Notes: generated by a model from the sequence alone, not told the origin. A DNA stretch of 38,563 nt from Thermoanaerobaculia bacterium (GCA_027067575.1 JAMOVQ010000103.1:1-38563); one strand, 5' to 3'; positions 7,630 through 15,460 are shown, numbered from the stretch's first letter. Translations and numbers: made by a program.

Positions 7630-8238
7630 TCACGCGTAGCGGCGCAGGAGGGCGCGGACGACGCCCTGGACGGTGACGGACGCGGCGGGGACGACGAGGG
7701 GCTCGAGGGCCGGGTTGGCGGGCTGGAGCCGGACCGCGCCGCCTGGGGCCGGGAAGAACCGCTTGAGGGTCGCCTCGCCGTCCACGAGGGCGACCACCAT
7801 GTCGCCTTCGGCGGGGCGTTCGCGGCGTTCCACGACGATCAGATCGCCGTCGAAGACGCCGTCGCCGATCATGGAGTCGCCGCGGACGCGGAGCAGGAAG
7901 TGCGGACCGGGGCCGACGAGCGTCTCCGGGACGGCGACCTCCTCCCGGTCCTCCACCACCTCGATGGGGCTGCCCGCGGCCACCACGCCGAGCAGTGGAA
8001 CGTACACGACGCCCGATCCAGCATCGGGCTCCACCAACTCAAGACCGCGCTTCTGGTGCCGGAGACGGCGCAGGAGCCCCTTGTCGATGAGCCGCTGGAC
8101 GTGTTTCTGGGCGGTGGCCGTGCTGGAGTAGCCGAAGGCGTCCGCAATCTCCTGGAGCGTCGGGGCCACCCCCCGCGTCGCGAGGCTCTCCCGGACGAGG
8201 TCCAGGACCTGGCGCTGGCGCTCTGTCAGTGCGGGCAC
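7630..8238 (-). CDS. lexA: LexA repressor (SOS response)
   Basis: This 202-residue protein has the two LexA parts. An N-terminal winged helix-turn-helix (PTLQEIADAFGYSSTATAQKHVQRL, residues about 27-50, split here as PTLQEIADAFGYSS and TATAQKHVQRL) binds operators. The C-terminal S24-type self-cleavage domain has the scissile Ala88-Gly89 (VVAAGSP), the nucleophile Ser122 (GDSMIGDGV) and the general base Lys159 (ATLKRFF). RecA-stimulated self-cleavage relieves repression of DNA-repair genes. The start is a GTG at 8238 preceded by GGGGAGG at good spacing. It sits alone between two tRNA genes on the same strand. I could not pick out a convincing operator upstream, since LexA boxes differ between phyla. 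Confidence 0.96.
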   Translation of the reverse strand: MPALTERQRQVLDLVRESLATRGVAPTLQEIADAFGYSSTATAQKHVQRLIDKGLLRRLRHQKRGLELVEPDAGSGVVYVPLLGVVAAGSPIEVVEDREEVAVPETLVGPGPHFLLRVRGDSMIGDGVFDGDLIVVERRERPAEGDMVVALVDGEATLKRFFPAPGGAVRLQPANPALEPLVVPAASVTVQGVVRALLRRYA

Positions 8239-8290
8239 GGTGTTCCTCCCCGGGAAGGGTAGGAAGCGGAGGGCGCGAGGTCAAGCGAGA

Positions 8291-8314
8291 CGCGGGAGGC
8301 CGGAGCCTCCCGCG
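8291..8314 (-). terminator. Hairpin downstream of tRNA-Pro, possible terminator
   Basis: The perfect 9-bp inverted repeat CGCGGGAGG / CCTCCCGCG has a 6-nt loop and begins 12 bp beyond the tRNA-Pro 3' end. On the minus strand it is followed by TCTCGCTT, with no real U-run. It probably ends the tRNA transcript but is not a textbook terminator. Confidence 0.5.
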
Positions 8315-8325
8315 GTGATCGTCGA

Positions 8326-8402
8326 TGGTCGGGGCGAGTGGATTTGAACCACCGGCCTCACGGTCCCGAACCGTGCGCTCTGCCAGGCTGAGCTACGCCC
8401 CG
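8326..8402 (-). tRNA. tRNA-Pro (anticodon CGG)
   Basis: On the minus strand it starts CGGGGCGTAGCTCAGCCTGG and ends CGCCCCGACCA. The acceptor stem CGGGGCG/CGCCCCG is perfect. The anticodon arm CACGG-TTCGGGA-CCGTG gives CGG, and the T-loop GGTTCAAATC is standard. CCA is encoded. Length is 77 nt. Confidence 0.96.
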
Positions 8403-8446
8403 CGACGGCGGAGTGTAGCCGAAAACGGTGGGGCTGGCAAGCGCCG

Positions 8447-9784
8447 TCAGAGGACGAGGGTCAGCAGGATCGCCAGGATGGCCGCCGGCGCGACCCAGGT
8501 AACGGTGAACTGCCACACCGGCGCGATCTTCCGGAACGCCGGGGAGGTCGAGGCGATCTCGTCGGAGGCGTTGCGGATCCCCCACACCCAGGCGACGAAC
8601 AGGCAGAGGAGGAGCGACCCGACCGCCAGCGAAAGGTTGCCCCAGATGAAGTCCATGATCGACAGGAACCCGGTCTGGCCCAGGAAGGCGATGCGGTTCC
8701 ACGGGGCGATCCCGGCGAAGTCCAGCGCCGACGGCAGGCCGACCAGGAACGTCACCGCCCCGATGGCGAGCACGGCGCGTCGCCGGCTCCAGCCCCGTTC
8801 GTCGACGAAGTAGGCGGTGATCACCTCGAGCAGGGAGACGGTGGAGGTCAGGGCCGCGACGCAGATCAGGAAGAAGAAGACGGCACCGACCACGCCGCCT
8901 CCGAACATGGCCCGGAACACCTCGGGGAGCACCCCGAAGATCAGCGCCGGCCCGGCGGCCGGGTCGTGGCCGAAGGCGAACACCGCGGGGAAGATCATGA
9001 ACCCCGCGAGGATGGCGATGGCGGTGTCGAAGGTCACCACCCAGGCGCCGCTGGTGAGGATGTTCTGCCGCTTGGAGAGGTATGACCCGTAGGTCAGCAT
9101 GGCGCCCATCCCCAGGGAGAGGGAGAAGAACGCCTGGGCCATGGCGTCGAGGATCGTGTCCAGGTGGATCTTGGAGAAGTCGACCTCGAGGAGCCAGCGC
9201 ACGCCGGCGCCGGCGCCCGGAAGCATCAGGCCGCGGACGATGATGGCGGCCATGATCAGGAGGAGCATCGGCATCAGCACCTTGGCCCACCGCTCGATCC
9301 CCCGCTGCACGCCGCCGGCGACCACGAACACGGTCAACGCCAGGAAGACGAAGAAGTAGACGACGTCGCTCCCGAGCCCGGCCGAGGCGAGATCCGCCGT
9401 TGGGGAGAAGCCCGAGACGACGTACGACTCGCAGCACGCCAGGACCCGTCCGGCGATGACCGAGTAGTAGGAGAGGATGCCGAGACCGGTCAGCATGGCG
9501 AGGTAGCCCAGCGCCTTCCAGCGGGAGCCGGGCGCCACGGCCTCGATGGCCCCCACGGCGTTCTTCTGGGTGGCCCGCCCCAGGCTGATCTCCACGAGCA
9601 TGACCGGCAGCCCGAGGCCGATGACGCACAGGAGGTAGACGAGGATGAAGGCGCCGCCGCCGTTCTTGCCAGCCATGTACGGGAACCGCCAGATGTTGCC
9701 GAGACCGACGGCCGATCCCGCGGCGGCGAGGATGAACCCCAGCTGAGAACTCCACTGTCCCCTGGACGGTTGCGGGACACTCAC
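8447..9784 (-). CDS. Sodium-dependent transporter, NSS (SNF) family
   Basis: The 445-residue product is a polytopic membrane protein of the neurotransmitter:sodium symporter family, which couples Na+ entry to uptake of amino acids or related amines. The signature of TM1 is very clear (SSQLGFILAAAGSAVGLGNIWRFPY, cited here as GSAVGLGNIWRFPY), with the unwound GLGNIWRFPY substrate/Na+ site. Further hydrophobic segments follow throughout, including SLSLGMGAMLTYGSYL in the TM6 region. I prefer the GTG at 9784 (SVPQPSRGQWSS) because GGGGGAGG stands 4 bp before it. An ATG at 9814 in the same frame would add ten residues but has a poorer site. The substrate cannot be told from sequence. It is transcribed alone. 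Confidence 0.93.
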   Translation of the reverse strand: MSVPQPSRGQWSSQLGFILAAAGSAVGLGNIWRFPYMAGKNGGGAFILVYLLCVIGLGLPVMLVEISLGRATQKNAVGAIEAVAPGSRWKALGYLAMLTGLGILSYYSVIAGRVLACCESYVVSGFSPTADLASAGLGSDVVYFFVFLALTVFVVAGGVQRGIERWAKVLMPMLLLIMAAIIVRGLMLPGAGAGVRWLLEVDFSKIHLDTILDAMAQAFFSLSLGMGAMLTYGSYLSKRQNILTSGAWVVTFDTAIAILAGFMIFPAVFAFGHDPAAGPALIFGVLPEVFRAMFGGGVVGAVFFFLICVAALTSTVSLLEVITAYFVDERGWSRRRAVLAIGAVTFLVGLPSALDFAGIAPWNRIAFLGQTGFLSIMDFIWGNLSLAVGSLLLCLFVAWVWGIRNASDEIASTSPAFRKIAPVWQFTVTWVAPAAILAILLTLVL

Positions 9785-9876
9785 CGGACCTCCCCCTGCC
9801 GCCCGCTGACTCATCGGAAATGCCTGGGAGGAACGGGCGGCCCGTGCCGCAAGACTAACGGGGGCCGCGTTTTCTG

Positions 9877-10104
9877 TCAATCCGCACGCCGTCCGAGACC
9901 GTTGTACCGTGCGCCCCTCTTCGAGCCGACGAAATGGAACGCGGACTTCAGCCCGCACTGCTCCAGATCGAACGGCGACCCATGCGGGCTGAACCCGTAC
10001 TCCCATCCGGGGTCGTTTCCAGAGATAAACAGTGTCACCTTCTCTTCGCCCCTCCGGTACCTGGTTTCCACGATAGGGAGTGTCCCTATCCCATCTACCA
10101 GCAT
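9877..10104 (-). CDS. Hypothetical 75-residue protein or gene remnant
   Basis: The minus-strand frame starts at ATG 10104 (MLVDGIGTLPIVETRYRRGE) and ends GARYNGLGRRAD. It contains VTLFISGNDPGWEYGFSPHG, whose composition looks like real protein, unlike the shadow frames around it, and local GC is lower than in the flanking genes. A purine-rich stretch (GAGGGGAG) touches the ATG. The frame includes the palindromic repeat at 10072-10090 and begins close to the repeat at 10137. It may therefore be a fragment of a gene disrupted by repeats. I recognise no family. Confidence 0.35.
   Translation of the reverse strand: MLVDGIGTLPIVETRYRRGEEKVTLFISGNDPGWEYGFSPHGSPFDLEQCGLKSAFHFVGSKRGARYNGLGRRAD
10072..10090. 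repeat. Palindrome GATAGGGA-GTG-TCCCTATC
   Basis: Perfect 8-bp arms flank a 3-bp centre. It is the most symmetrical member of a motif class (xGGGAC/A-x-GTCCCx) that recurs at about 10215, 15447, 15545, 15690, 15822 and 16461. Such GGGACAGTCCC-like motifs are typical of degenerate REP/RAYT-associated repeats, but no RAYT gene is present. Confidence 0.6.
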
Positions 10105-10136
10105 CTCCCCTCGCCCGAAACGAAGCACCCCCGCCT

Positions 10137-10504
10137 GGTACCCCACTCACCCACCCGCCCAGGAACGAGCGAAGCGATGTTCCGGTTCGCGCCGCACAGG
10201 ACCGAGCCCATCACGATTGGGACTGTCCCCGCAACGGAGCCCTCCGCCACCCAGCGATCGAGTGCCCCACGAGGAACGGGCCGGCGTGGGGGCGGGGCGG
10301 TCCGGCGACGGAGGCGAGGGCAAGCCCCGTGGGGGCGTGCCCGGACGGCGAACGCAGGCGGCTTGGCCCGAGAGGGTGGGCGGGAGGGGGAAGGGTAAGT
10401 CGTCGAGTACGCCGTCCGGGTGCGTCGCCACGGGGTGCAGCCCGAGCCGCAGGAGCCGGGGCGCACACGCCCCCACGGCCCCGGGGAGCCGCAGGCGACC
10501 CGGG
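10137..10504 (+). repeat. Composite intergenic repeat, copy A
   Basis: A ~368-bp segment is largely repeated, in the same orientation, at 15736-16102. Shared landmarks in order are GGTACCCCACTC, GAACGAGCGAAGCGATGTTCC, ATCACGATTGGGACTGTCCCC, a CCCACGAGGAACGGGCCGG block, CTTGGCCCGAGAGG, GTGCGTCGCCACGGGGTGCA and GGGGCGCACACGCCCCCACG (each cut to 20 bases or fewer). No coding logic is apparent. It fills the space upstream of dnaX. Confidence 0.85.
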
Positions 10505-10540
10505 GTGCGCCGCGAACGCGGGGGCCGGCCGCCGGTTCAC
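10505..10540 (+). repeat. Short copy of the GCCGGCCGCCGGTTCAC repeat
   Basis: This segment carries GGGGGCCGGCCGCCGGTTCAC-type sequence, the same ending as the longer copies at 16369-16451 (plus) and 32594-32686 (minus). Confidence 0.65.
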
Positions 10541-10595
10541 CCCACGGCGAGATGGGCCACGGCCAACGGCGCTACGGCCTCCCGGCGGCGACCGG

Positions 10596-10624
10596 TTCAC
10601 GCGCCGCCGGGGGTGGGGTACGAT
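10596..10624 (+). promoter_or_regulatory. Putative dnaX promoter, leaderless arrangement
   Basis: TTCACG (10596-10601), a 17-bp spacer and TACGAT (10619-10624) fit a sigma-70 promoter. Only 6 bp separate the -10 box from the GTG start at 10631, so transcription should begin at or next to the start codon. No Shine-Dalgarno is present. Confidence 0.5.
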
Positions 10625-10630
10625 GGCGCG

Positions 10631-12199
10631 GTGAGCTACCAGGTTCTTGCACGCTCGTGGCGGCCTCAGCGGTTCGCCGACCTGATCGGCCAGGAGGCCG
10701 TGGTGCGGACGCTCCAGAATGCCATCACCTCCGGACGGCTCGGGCAGGCCTACCTGTTCTCCGGCCTTCGCGGCGTCGGGAAGACAACTGCTGCCAGGCT
10801 GCTGGCCAAGGCGGTGAACTGTGCCGAGGGCCCGACGCCGGAGCCGTGCGGGACGTGCGTCTCCTGCCGGGAGATCACCGACGGCGTCTCCCTGGACGTC
10901 ACGGAGATCGACGCCGCCACGCGGACCGGCGTGAACGAGATCCGCGACCTGCAGGAGGTCGTTCGGTACCGGCCGACCCGGGACCGTTACCGCGTGGTCA
11001 TCGTCGACGAGGTCCACATGCTCTCGGCGTCGGCGTTCAACGCGCTCCTCAAGTCGATCGAGGAGCCGCCCGAATACCTCCTGTGGATCTTTGCCACCAC
11101 CGAGCGGCACAAGGTTCCCGCCACGGTGCTCTCCCGCTGCCAGGAGCTCGAGTTCCGGCCGGTCTCCACCGCTCTGATCGCCGAACGGCTGCTCGAGATT
11201 GCGGGGGAGGAGGGGTTCGAGCTCGCGCCCGAGGCCGCCGCCATGATCGCCCGTGCGTCCGGCGGCAGCGTCCGTGACGCCCTCTCCCTGACCGATCAGC
11301 TCCGGGCGTTCTCCGGCGATACGATCGGTCCCGACGCGGTGGCGGAGGTGCTCGGTGTCCCACGCCGCGAGCGGATCCTCGCCCTGATCTCGTCCATCGT
11401 CGAGGGAGACGCGGGAACACTCCTCTCGGCGCTCCGCGAAGAGCTCCGGGAGGGCCACGACCCCACGGTCCTCTGGGAAGCACTCGGACGGGAGCTGCGA
11501 ACTCTGACCCTAACCGTTGCCGGCGCCGACCCTTCCTCGGAGCTCGATGGCGAGGCTGCGGCCCTCGCCGGACGCCTCTCCCTCGACGCATGGACGCGGG
11601 TCCTGGGCCTGTGGCTCGACCACGAGCCGGTGGTCCGGACGGCCGCCCACCGCGACCTTGCCCTGGAGGTGGCGGCGCTCCGCCTCTCCCGCTGGCCCAC
11701 GGTCCGCCGGGTGGAGGCTCTCCTTCGGGAAGCAGGCGGGACCGGAGGAGCCGTAGGGGGTGACGGTTCCCGGAAGACCGGTCCGGCGGCTTCGTCCGCG
11801 GGAGGCGGCCGGACCGCTTCCCGTTCCGCCGGTCCCGCGGGTCCTGCGGAGGCGCTCGCCGATGCGCTCTGGAACAAGGGTCTTCGCCAGGCGGCCGGGG
11901 CTGCCAGAGAAGCCACCGTGGAGATCGCCGGGGGACTGGCCACCCTCAGTCTTCCCGCAGAACGTGCCCCGCTCGCCCGAATCCTCGAGCAGCGCCTGGA
12001 CACGATCCGTGAAATCGCATCGGAACTCTGGCACGTCACCGGCGTTGACGTCGTGGTGGGAAGTGCTGGGACGGTGGAAGATTCCCTGGCCGATGAGGTG
12101 GCCCGGGATCCTGGCGTCGCGACCGCTCTCGAGGTGCTGGGCGGCAACATCGCCGCCGTGAAGCCCGATGGGAACGGGGAGGCGTCCGGATGGAACTGA
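10631..12199 (+). CDS. dnaX: DNA polymerase III subunit gamma/tau
   Basis: This 522-residue AAA+ clamp-loader subunit organises the replicative polymerase and loads the sliding clamp. Walker A is at 45-52 (GLRGVGKTT). The zinc-binding cysteines are at 64, 73, 76 and 79 (NCAEGPTPEPCGTCVSC). Walker B is VIVDEVHMLS, and TVLSRCQELEF contains the SRC motif that carries the arginine finger. The C-terminal part (from about 365) has the low-complexity linker and a short tau-like end. The GTG at 10631 is chosen because it opens the conserved SYQVLARSWRPQRFADLIGQ. The same frame is open far upstream through the repeat zone, but without coding character. The gene overlaps recR by 10 bp; ybaB, which often lies between the two, is absent. 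Confidence 0.96.
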   Translation: MSYQVLARSWRPQRFADLIGQEAVVRTLQNAITSGRLGQAYLFSGLRGVGKTTAARLLAKAVNCAEGPTPEPCGTCVSCREITDGVSLDVTEIDAATRTGVNEIRDLQEVVRYRPTRDRYRVVIVDEVHMLSASAFNALLKSIEEPPEYLLWIFATTERHKVPATVLSRCQELEFRPVSTALIAERLLEIAGEEGFELAPEAAAMIARASGGSVRDALSLTDQLRAFSGDTIGPDAVAEVLGVPRRERILALISSIVEGDAGTLLSALREELREGHDPTVLWEALGRELRTLTLTVAGADPSSELDGEAAALAGRLSLDAWTRVLGLWLDHEPVVRTAAHRDLALEVAALRLSRWPTVRRVEALLREAGGTGGAVGGDGSRKTGPAASSAGGGRTASRSAGPAGPAEALADALWNKGLRQAAGAAREATVEIAGGLATLSLPAERAPLARILEQRLDTIREIASELWHVTGVDVVVGSAGTVEDSLADEVARDPGVATALEVLGGNIAAVKPDGNGEASGWN

Positions 12200-12789
12200 C
12201 CCCTCCCGCGGTCCGGGAGCTCCTCCAGCGGCTCGGTCGTCTTCCCGGAATCGGGCCCCGTGCCGCGCGGCGAATCGCCGAGCACCTCCTGACGGCCCCG
12301 GAATCAGAGGTCGAGGCACTTGCGGAAACCCTGGGACGCCTTCGCCAGCAGGTCCGGCTGTGCTCCCGCTGCTTCCTCCTGACGGAAACCGACCCCTGCG
12401 CCGTCTGCACGGACCCGGGCCGCGACCGTTCCACGATCCTCGTGGTGGAGGAACCCACCACGGCATGGTCGGTGGAGGCAACCGGCGAATACCGTGGGCT
12501 CTACCACGCTCTCCTTGGCCGGCTCTCCCCGCTCCACGGTATCGGCCCGGACGACCTGACCATCGAGCCACTGCTGGCCCGGATCGAGAACGGCGGTATG
12601 CGCGAGGTCATCCTGGCGATGGACCCCACCGTCGAAGGGGAGACCACGGCGCTGTACCTTGCCCGTCTTCTCAAGCCGAGGGGGGTGGCGGTCAGCCGGC
12701 CGGCGGCGGGTGTTCCGGTCGGAGGCGAGCTGGGGTCGGTAGACCGGGTGACGCTCTCCCAGGCGCTCCAGCTCCGCCGGGAGCTCTGA
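12190..12789 (+). CDS. recR: Recombination mediator protein RecR
   Basis: The 199-residue protein helps RecO/RecF load RecA at gaps. It has the N-terminal helix-hairpin-helix (LGRLPGIGPRAARRIAEHL), a four-cysteine zinc finger (CSRCFLLTETDPCAVC) and a Toprim domain with VVEEPT and the conserved AMDPTVEGETTALYL. The length matches the family (about 200). Translation is probably coupled to dnaX through the 10-bp overlap. Confidence 0.97.
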   Translation: MELTPPAVRELLQRLGRLPGIGPRAARRIAEHLLTAPESEVEALAETLGRLRQQVRLCSRCFLLTETDPCAVCTDPGRDRSTILVVEEPTTAWSVEATGEYRGLYHALLGRLSPLHGIGPDDLTIEPLLARIENGGMREVILAMDPTVEGETTALYLARLLKPRGVAVSRPAAGVPVGGELGSVDRVTLSQALQLRREL

Positions 12790-12817
12790 GCCGGTGGATG
12801 AATCGGGCCCGATCGCC

Positions 12818-12889
12818 TATGATGGTCCGATGAAGGTGATGGAAAGAACGACGGGACGACGAGCCGCAAGGAGGATCCGATGGGTTTGA
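12818..12889 (+). promoter_or_regulatory. -10 box followed by leaderless upstream reading frame
   Basis: TATGAT (12818-12823) is followed 6 bp later by ATG at 12830, opening a 19-codon frame (MKVMERTTGRRAARRIRWV) that stops at 12889, inside the next gene. It overlaps both the Shine-Dalgarno and the start of the CsgG-like gene. The -35 region is poor. It may be a leader peptide that affects access to the downstream start, or an accident of an mRNA that simply begins here. Confidence 0.4.
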
Positions 12890-13806
12890 AGAGGGTGACA
12901 GCTATCACGATGATCGTCCTCGCCGCGGGGCTGTTCGTGGCAACCGAGGCCACCGCCCAGGAGGCGGGGGGGTTGCGGTACACGATCACGGTGTCGAAGT
13001 TCGAGAACCGCGCCGGGTGGTACGGGGCGTGGGACATCGGCGACGCCTGGGGAACGGTCCTGACCGACATGCTCAACCAGTCGGGCAAGTTCATCGTGCT
13101 CGGCGAGAGCGACATGCGGGCCGAGGCAATGCAAGAACAGGACTTCGCCGCGTCGGGGCGGGTCGCCGGCGGGGCCAAGGCTCCGGTGACGGGTCAGATG
13201 ACCCCGGCCCAGCTCCTGGTCAAGGGGGCCATCACCCACGTCCAGGGCGACACCGGTGGTGGACACGGTGGAATCCGGATCCACGGGTTCCGGATCGGAG
13301 GTGGCGGCAAGAAGGCCGAGATCAACGTGACGATCTACGTCGTGGACTCCACCACCGGTCAGGTCGTCGCCTCGACCAACGTCGTCGGCAAGGCCAAGAA
13401 GCGCGGTCTCTCCGTGGGATACGACACGGGTTCCTGGGGTGCTGCGTTCGGCGGCCACAAGAACGACAACATGGGACTCGCCGTGCAGGACGCCTGTGCC
13501 CAGGCCGTCGAGTTCCTCAAGCAGCAAATCGAGAACATCCCGTGGACCGGGAGCGTCGTCCTGGTCAGGAAGGGCAAGGTCTACGTCAACCGCGGCGCCC
13601 GTGAGGGTGTGCAGCCGGGAATGACCTTCATCGTGGGCAAGCGCGAGGTCATCCGCGATCCGGACACCGGCGAGGTGCTCGACGAGGACGTGGAGCAGAT
13701 CGCGACGCTCAAGGTCGACAGGGTCAAGGAGAAACTCTCCATCTGTAGCGTGACGAGCGGCGACGCCGGCGCGATTCACAAGGGGATGGCGATCAGCCTC
13801 CCCTGA
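12880..13806 (+). CDS. CsgG/HfaB-like secreted protein with C-terminal FlgT-like domain
   Basis: The 308-residue product has a signal peptide (residues 1 to about 26, ending ATEATAQ), without an obvious lipobox. Residues about 33-220 look like the CsgG fold: YTITVSKFENRAGW, a GTVLTDMLNQSGKFIVLGES region and NVTIYVVDSTTGQVVAST. CsgG forms the outer-membrane curli export pore, and relatives act in other assembly systems. Residues about 228-306 (GSVVLVRKGKVYVNRGAREG, then GMTFIVGKRE) resemble the C-terminal domain seen in FlgT and other CsgG-like proteins. AAGGAGG with ideal spacing fixes the ATG. No curli genes are nearby, so a curli role is unlikely. A terminator follows directly. Confidence 0.8.
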   Translation: MGLKRVTAITMIVLAAGLFVATEATAQEAGGLRYTITVSKFENRAGWYGAWDIGDAWGTVLTDMLNQSGKFIVLGESDMRAEAMQEQDFAASGRVAGGAKAPVTGQMTPAQLLVKGAITHVQGDTGGGHGGIRIHGFRIGGGGKKAEINVTIYVVDSTTGQVVASTNVVGKAKKRGLSVGYDTGSWGAAFGGHKNDNMGLAVQDACAQAVEFLKQQIENIPWTGSVVLVRKGKVYVNRGAREGVQPGMTFIVGKREVIRDPDTGEVLDEDVEQIATLKVDRVKEKLSICSVTSGDAGAIHKGMAISLP

Positions 13807-13826
13807 ACGGGTGACGGAACGTCTCC

Positions 13827-13862
13827 AAGGGGATCCTTCCGGGGATCCCCTTTTCTTTCTTG
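13827..13862 (+). terminator. Rho-independent terminator after CsgG-like gene
   Basis: The perfect 10-bp stem AAGGGGATCC / GGATCCCCTT with loop TTCCGG is followed by TTTTCTTTCTT. Confidence 0.9.
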
Positions 13863-13885
13863 TCGCTCCCGGATGGCGCTATACT
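13858..13885 (+). promoter_or_regulatory. Putative promoter of the 13925 gene
   Basis: TCTTGT (13858-13863), a 16-bp spacer and TATACT (13880-13885) begin in the U-tract of the preceding terminator and lie about 40 bp before the ATG. Confidence 0.5.
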
Positions 13886-13924
13886 CGTACGCAGCGGATC
13901 GTGGGGCCGTTGCAGGGAGGAGCG

Positions 13925-14374
13925 ATGGGACATCGAGGAGCGATCGGTGGGTTCGTGATCGTGATGGTGCTCGTGGGAGCCGTGGCCCTCGCCGGAGCCC
14001 TACAGCCCGTCGACAACCCGTACCAGGGTGAGTTTCCGTTCACACTTGGGGAGGAGGTCACCGTCGGCGTCAGCATCGACGGGGTGGTCTGGAACAGCTT
14101 CACGGCGAATCCGCTGGGGGAGCTCCGTCCTGGCCGGGCGGTCAGGACGGTGCTCGAGATGGCGTTCGACAATGGAAACGCCGATGCCGTCCGGCTCCTT
14201 GTCGTCATCCTCTTCGAGGACGAGCGCGGCGAGAGCCTCGACCGGATCGAGCTCGACCCGATGACGCTCGCGGCGGGCCGGACTCGCCGGTTCCGCAAGA
14301 AGGTCAAGATCCAGTCCGACGTGCTCTCCACCGCCGCGAAGGTCTACCTGTTCTGCGAGGTCCGTCCACGCTGA
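13925..14374 (+). CDS. Hypothetical secreted beta-rich protein
   Basis: The 149-residue product starts MGHRGAIGGFVIVMVLVGAV, an N-terminal signal peptide or membrane anchor, cleaved perhaps near residue 25. The remainder (LGEEVTVGVSIDGVVWNSF, ELDPMTLAAGRTRRFRKKV) is rich in alternating beta-strand patterns and would fit a small immunoglobulin-like or sandwich domain in the periplasm. I recognise no family. The start is set by AGGGAGGAGC before the ATG; an open frame 38 codons upstream runs through the terminator and is not real. It is convergent with folE. Confidence 0.75.
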   Translation: MGHRGAIGGFVIVMVLVGAVALAGALQPVDNPYQGEFPFTLGEEVTVGVSIDGVVWNSFTANPLGELRPGRAVRTVLEMAFDNGNADAVRLLVVILFEDERGESLDRIELDPMTLAAGRTRRFRKKVKIQSDVLSTAAKVYLFCEVRPR

Positions 14375-14392
14375 GCGCCGCCGGCGGCCGCA

Positions 14393-15049
14393 TCACCAGC
14401 CGGTCTTGCGGCCGATCAGGGCCAGGAACTCCTCCCGGACCTTGCGGTCCGAGAAACAGCCCCGCAGCGCCGAGGTCGTGGTCAGGGCGCCGGGCTTCTT
14501 GACCCCACGCATCTCCACGCACAGGTGCCGGGCCTCGATCACCACCATCACCCCCATCGGTGCGAGCTTCGTCCACAGGAAGCTCGCCACCTGCTCCGTC
14601 AGCCGTTCCTGGAGCTGGGGACGGCGCGCGTAGAACTCCACGATCCGCGCCAGCTTGGAAAGGCCGACGATGGTTCCCGCGGGAATGTACGCCACGTGAG
14701 CGTGCCCGTAGAACGGGATGAAGTGGTGGGCGCACATGGAGTAGAACGGGATCTCCCGCTCGATCACCATGTGGTGGTACCCCTCCTCGTTCGGGAAGGT
14801 CGTCACGGTCGGTTCCGACCCCTCGAACAGGCCGTGGAACAGCTCGAGATACATCCGCGCGATACGTTCGGGGGTTCCCTGGAAGTTCGGATCCTCGAGG
14901 TCGAGGTTGAGCTCCTGCATGATCGCCGCCATGTGTCCGGAGATCCGCGTCACGAGCCCCGCCTCGTCACCCCGAGCGATCAGGTTGCCGTCCCGCCGCT
15001 GGATCGCCTCGTCCGCCGATCCGCTCCCCGTCAGCTCGTCCATTGCCAT
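14393..15049 (-). CDS. folE: GTP cyclohydrolase I
   Basis: The 218-residue enzyme converts GTP to dihydroneopterin triphosphate, the first step of folate/pterin synthesis. The zinc ligands are visible as Cys106 and a histidine at 108/109 (FYSMCAHHFIPFYG), with a second cysteine in ARHLCVEMRGV. The substrate-binding regions TPERIARMYLELF and VGLSKLARIVEFYARRPQLQ are present. The ATG at 15049 (MAMDELTG) has GGAGG nine bases before it; the alternative ATG two codons later is less well placed. It stands alone and converges on the gene at 13925. Confidence 0.97.
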   Translation of the reverse strand: MAMDELTGSGSADEAIQRRDGNLIARGDEAGLVTRISGHMAAIMQELNLDLEDPNFQGTPERIARMYLELFHGLFEGSEPTVTTFPNEEGYHHMVIEREIPFYSMCAHHFIPFYGHAHVAYIPAGTIVGLSKLARIVEFYARRPQLQERLTEQVASFLWTKLAPMGVMVVIEARHLCVEMRGVKKPGALTTTSALRGCFSDRKVREEFLALIGRKTGW

Positions 15050-15345
15050 GCCGCATCGCCTCCGGAACCACCATACCGCGGACCCGCCGCGCCCGCCACG
15101 GTCCCTGGTCGCCTGCCGGCTGCGGACCCTGGCCATCGCCCTCGAGGCAGCGGGCGCCCCCGTCGCCTTTCGCCCACGGTCCGGGCGATGGCTCCCGAAC
15201 GGTCCGCCGGGGTGCTCGAGCTCCTCCACCGCACCTGCTCCCCGAACCGACGATCGCCGAACCCGAGGCGGTGGACCGGAGGCCTCTGCCGGTGCCAGTG
15301 ACGATGGCCATGCCCGTGGCAATAACGCTGCCCTCTGGAGGTCAT
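15050..15345. other. Gene-free stretch upstream of folE
   Basis: About 300 bp upstream of folE contain no reading frame with coding character or a ribosome site on either strand. The folE promoter should lie here, but no clear sigma-70 box stands out in the GC-rich sequence. Confidence 0.5.
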
Positions 15346-15460
15346 GAGATAAACAGTGTCCCTTTTTCTTTGATCAGCGACTCAGGGAAGCCTGGCGCTC
15401 GTTGCTGAGACACGCCATCGTCGACAGATTCCGCGGATCGAAAAGAGACTGTCCCCATTT
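15346..15460 (+). repeat. Degenerate GACTGTCCC repeat zone
   Basis: Contains GAGATAAACAGTGTCCC (15347-15363), also found almost unchanged near 10020-10036, and AAAAGAGACTGTCCCCAT. These are the left-hand members of the repeat cluster that follows; no gene is present. Confidence 0.6.

Noticed and set aside
10400-10630. SRP RNA (ffs) upstream of dnaX
   Set aside because: The conserved GGAAGGAAGCAGCC loop is absent; the region is composite repeat.
13811-13924. Earlier start (13811) for the secreted protein gene
   Set aside because: It would translate through the terminator hairpin and promoter; the ATG at 13925 has a good ribosome site and opens directly on the signal peptide.
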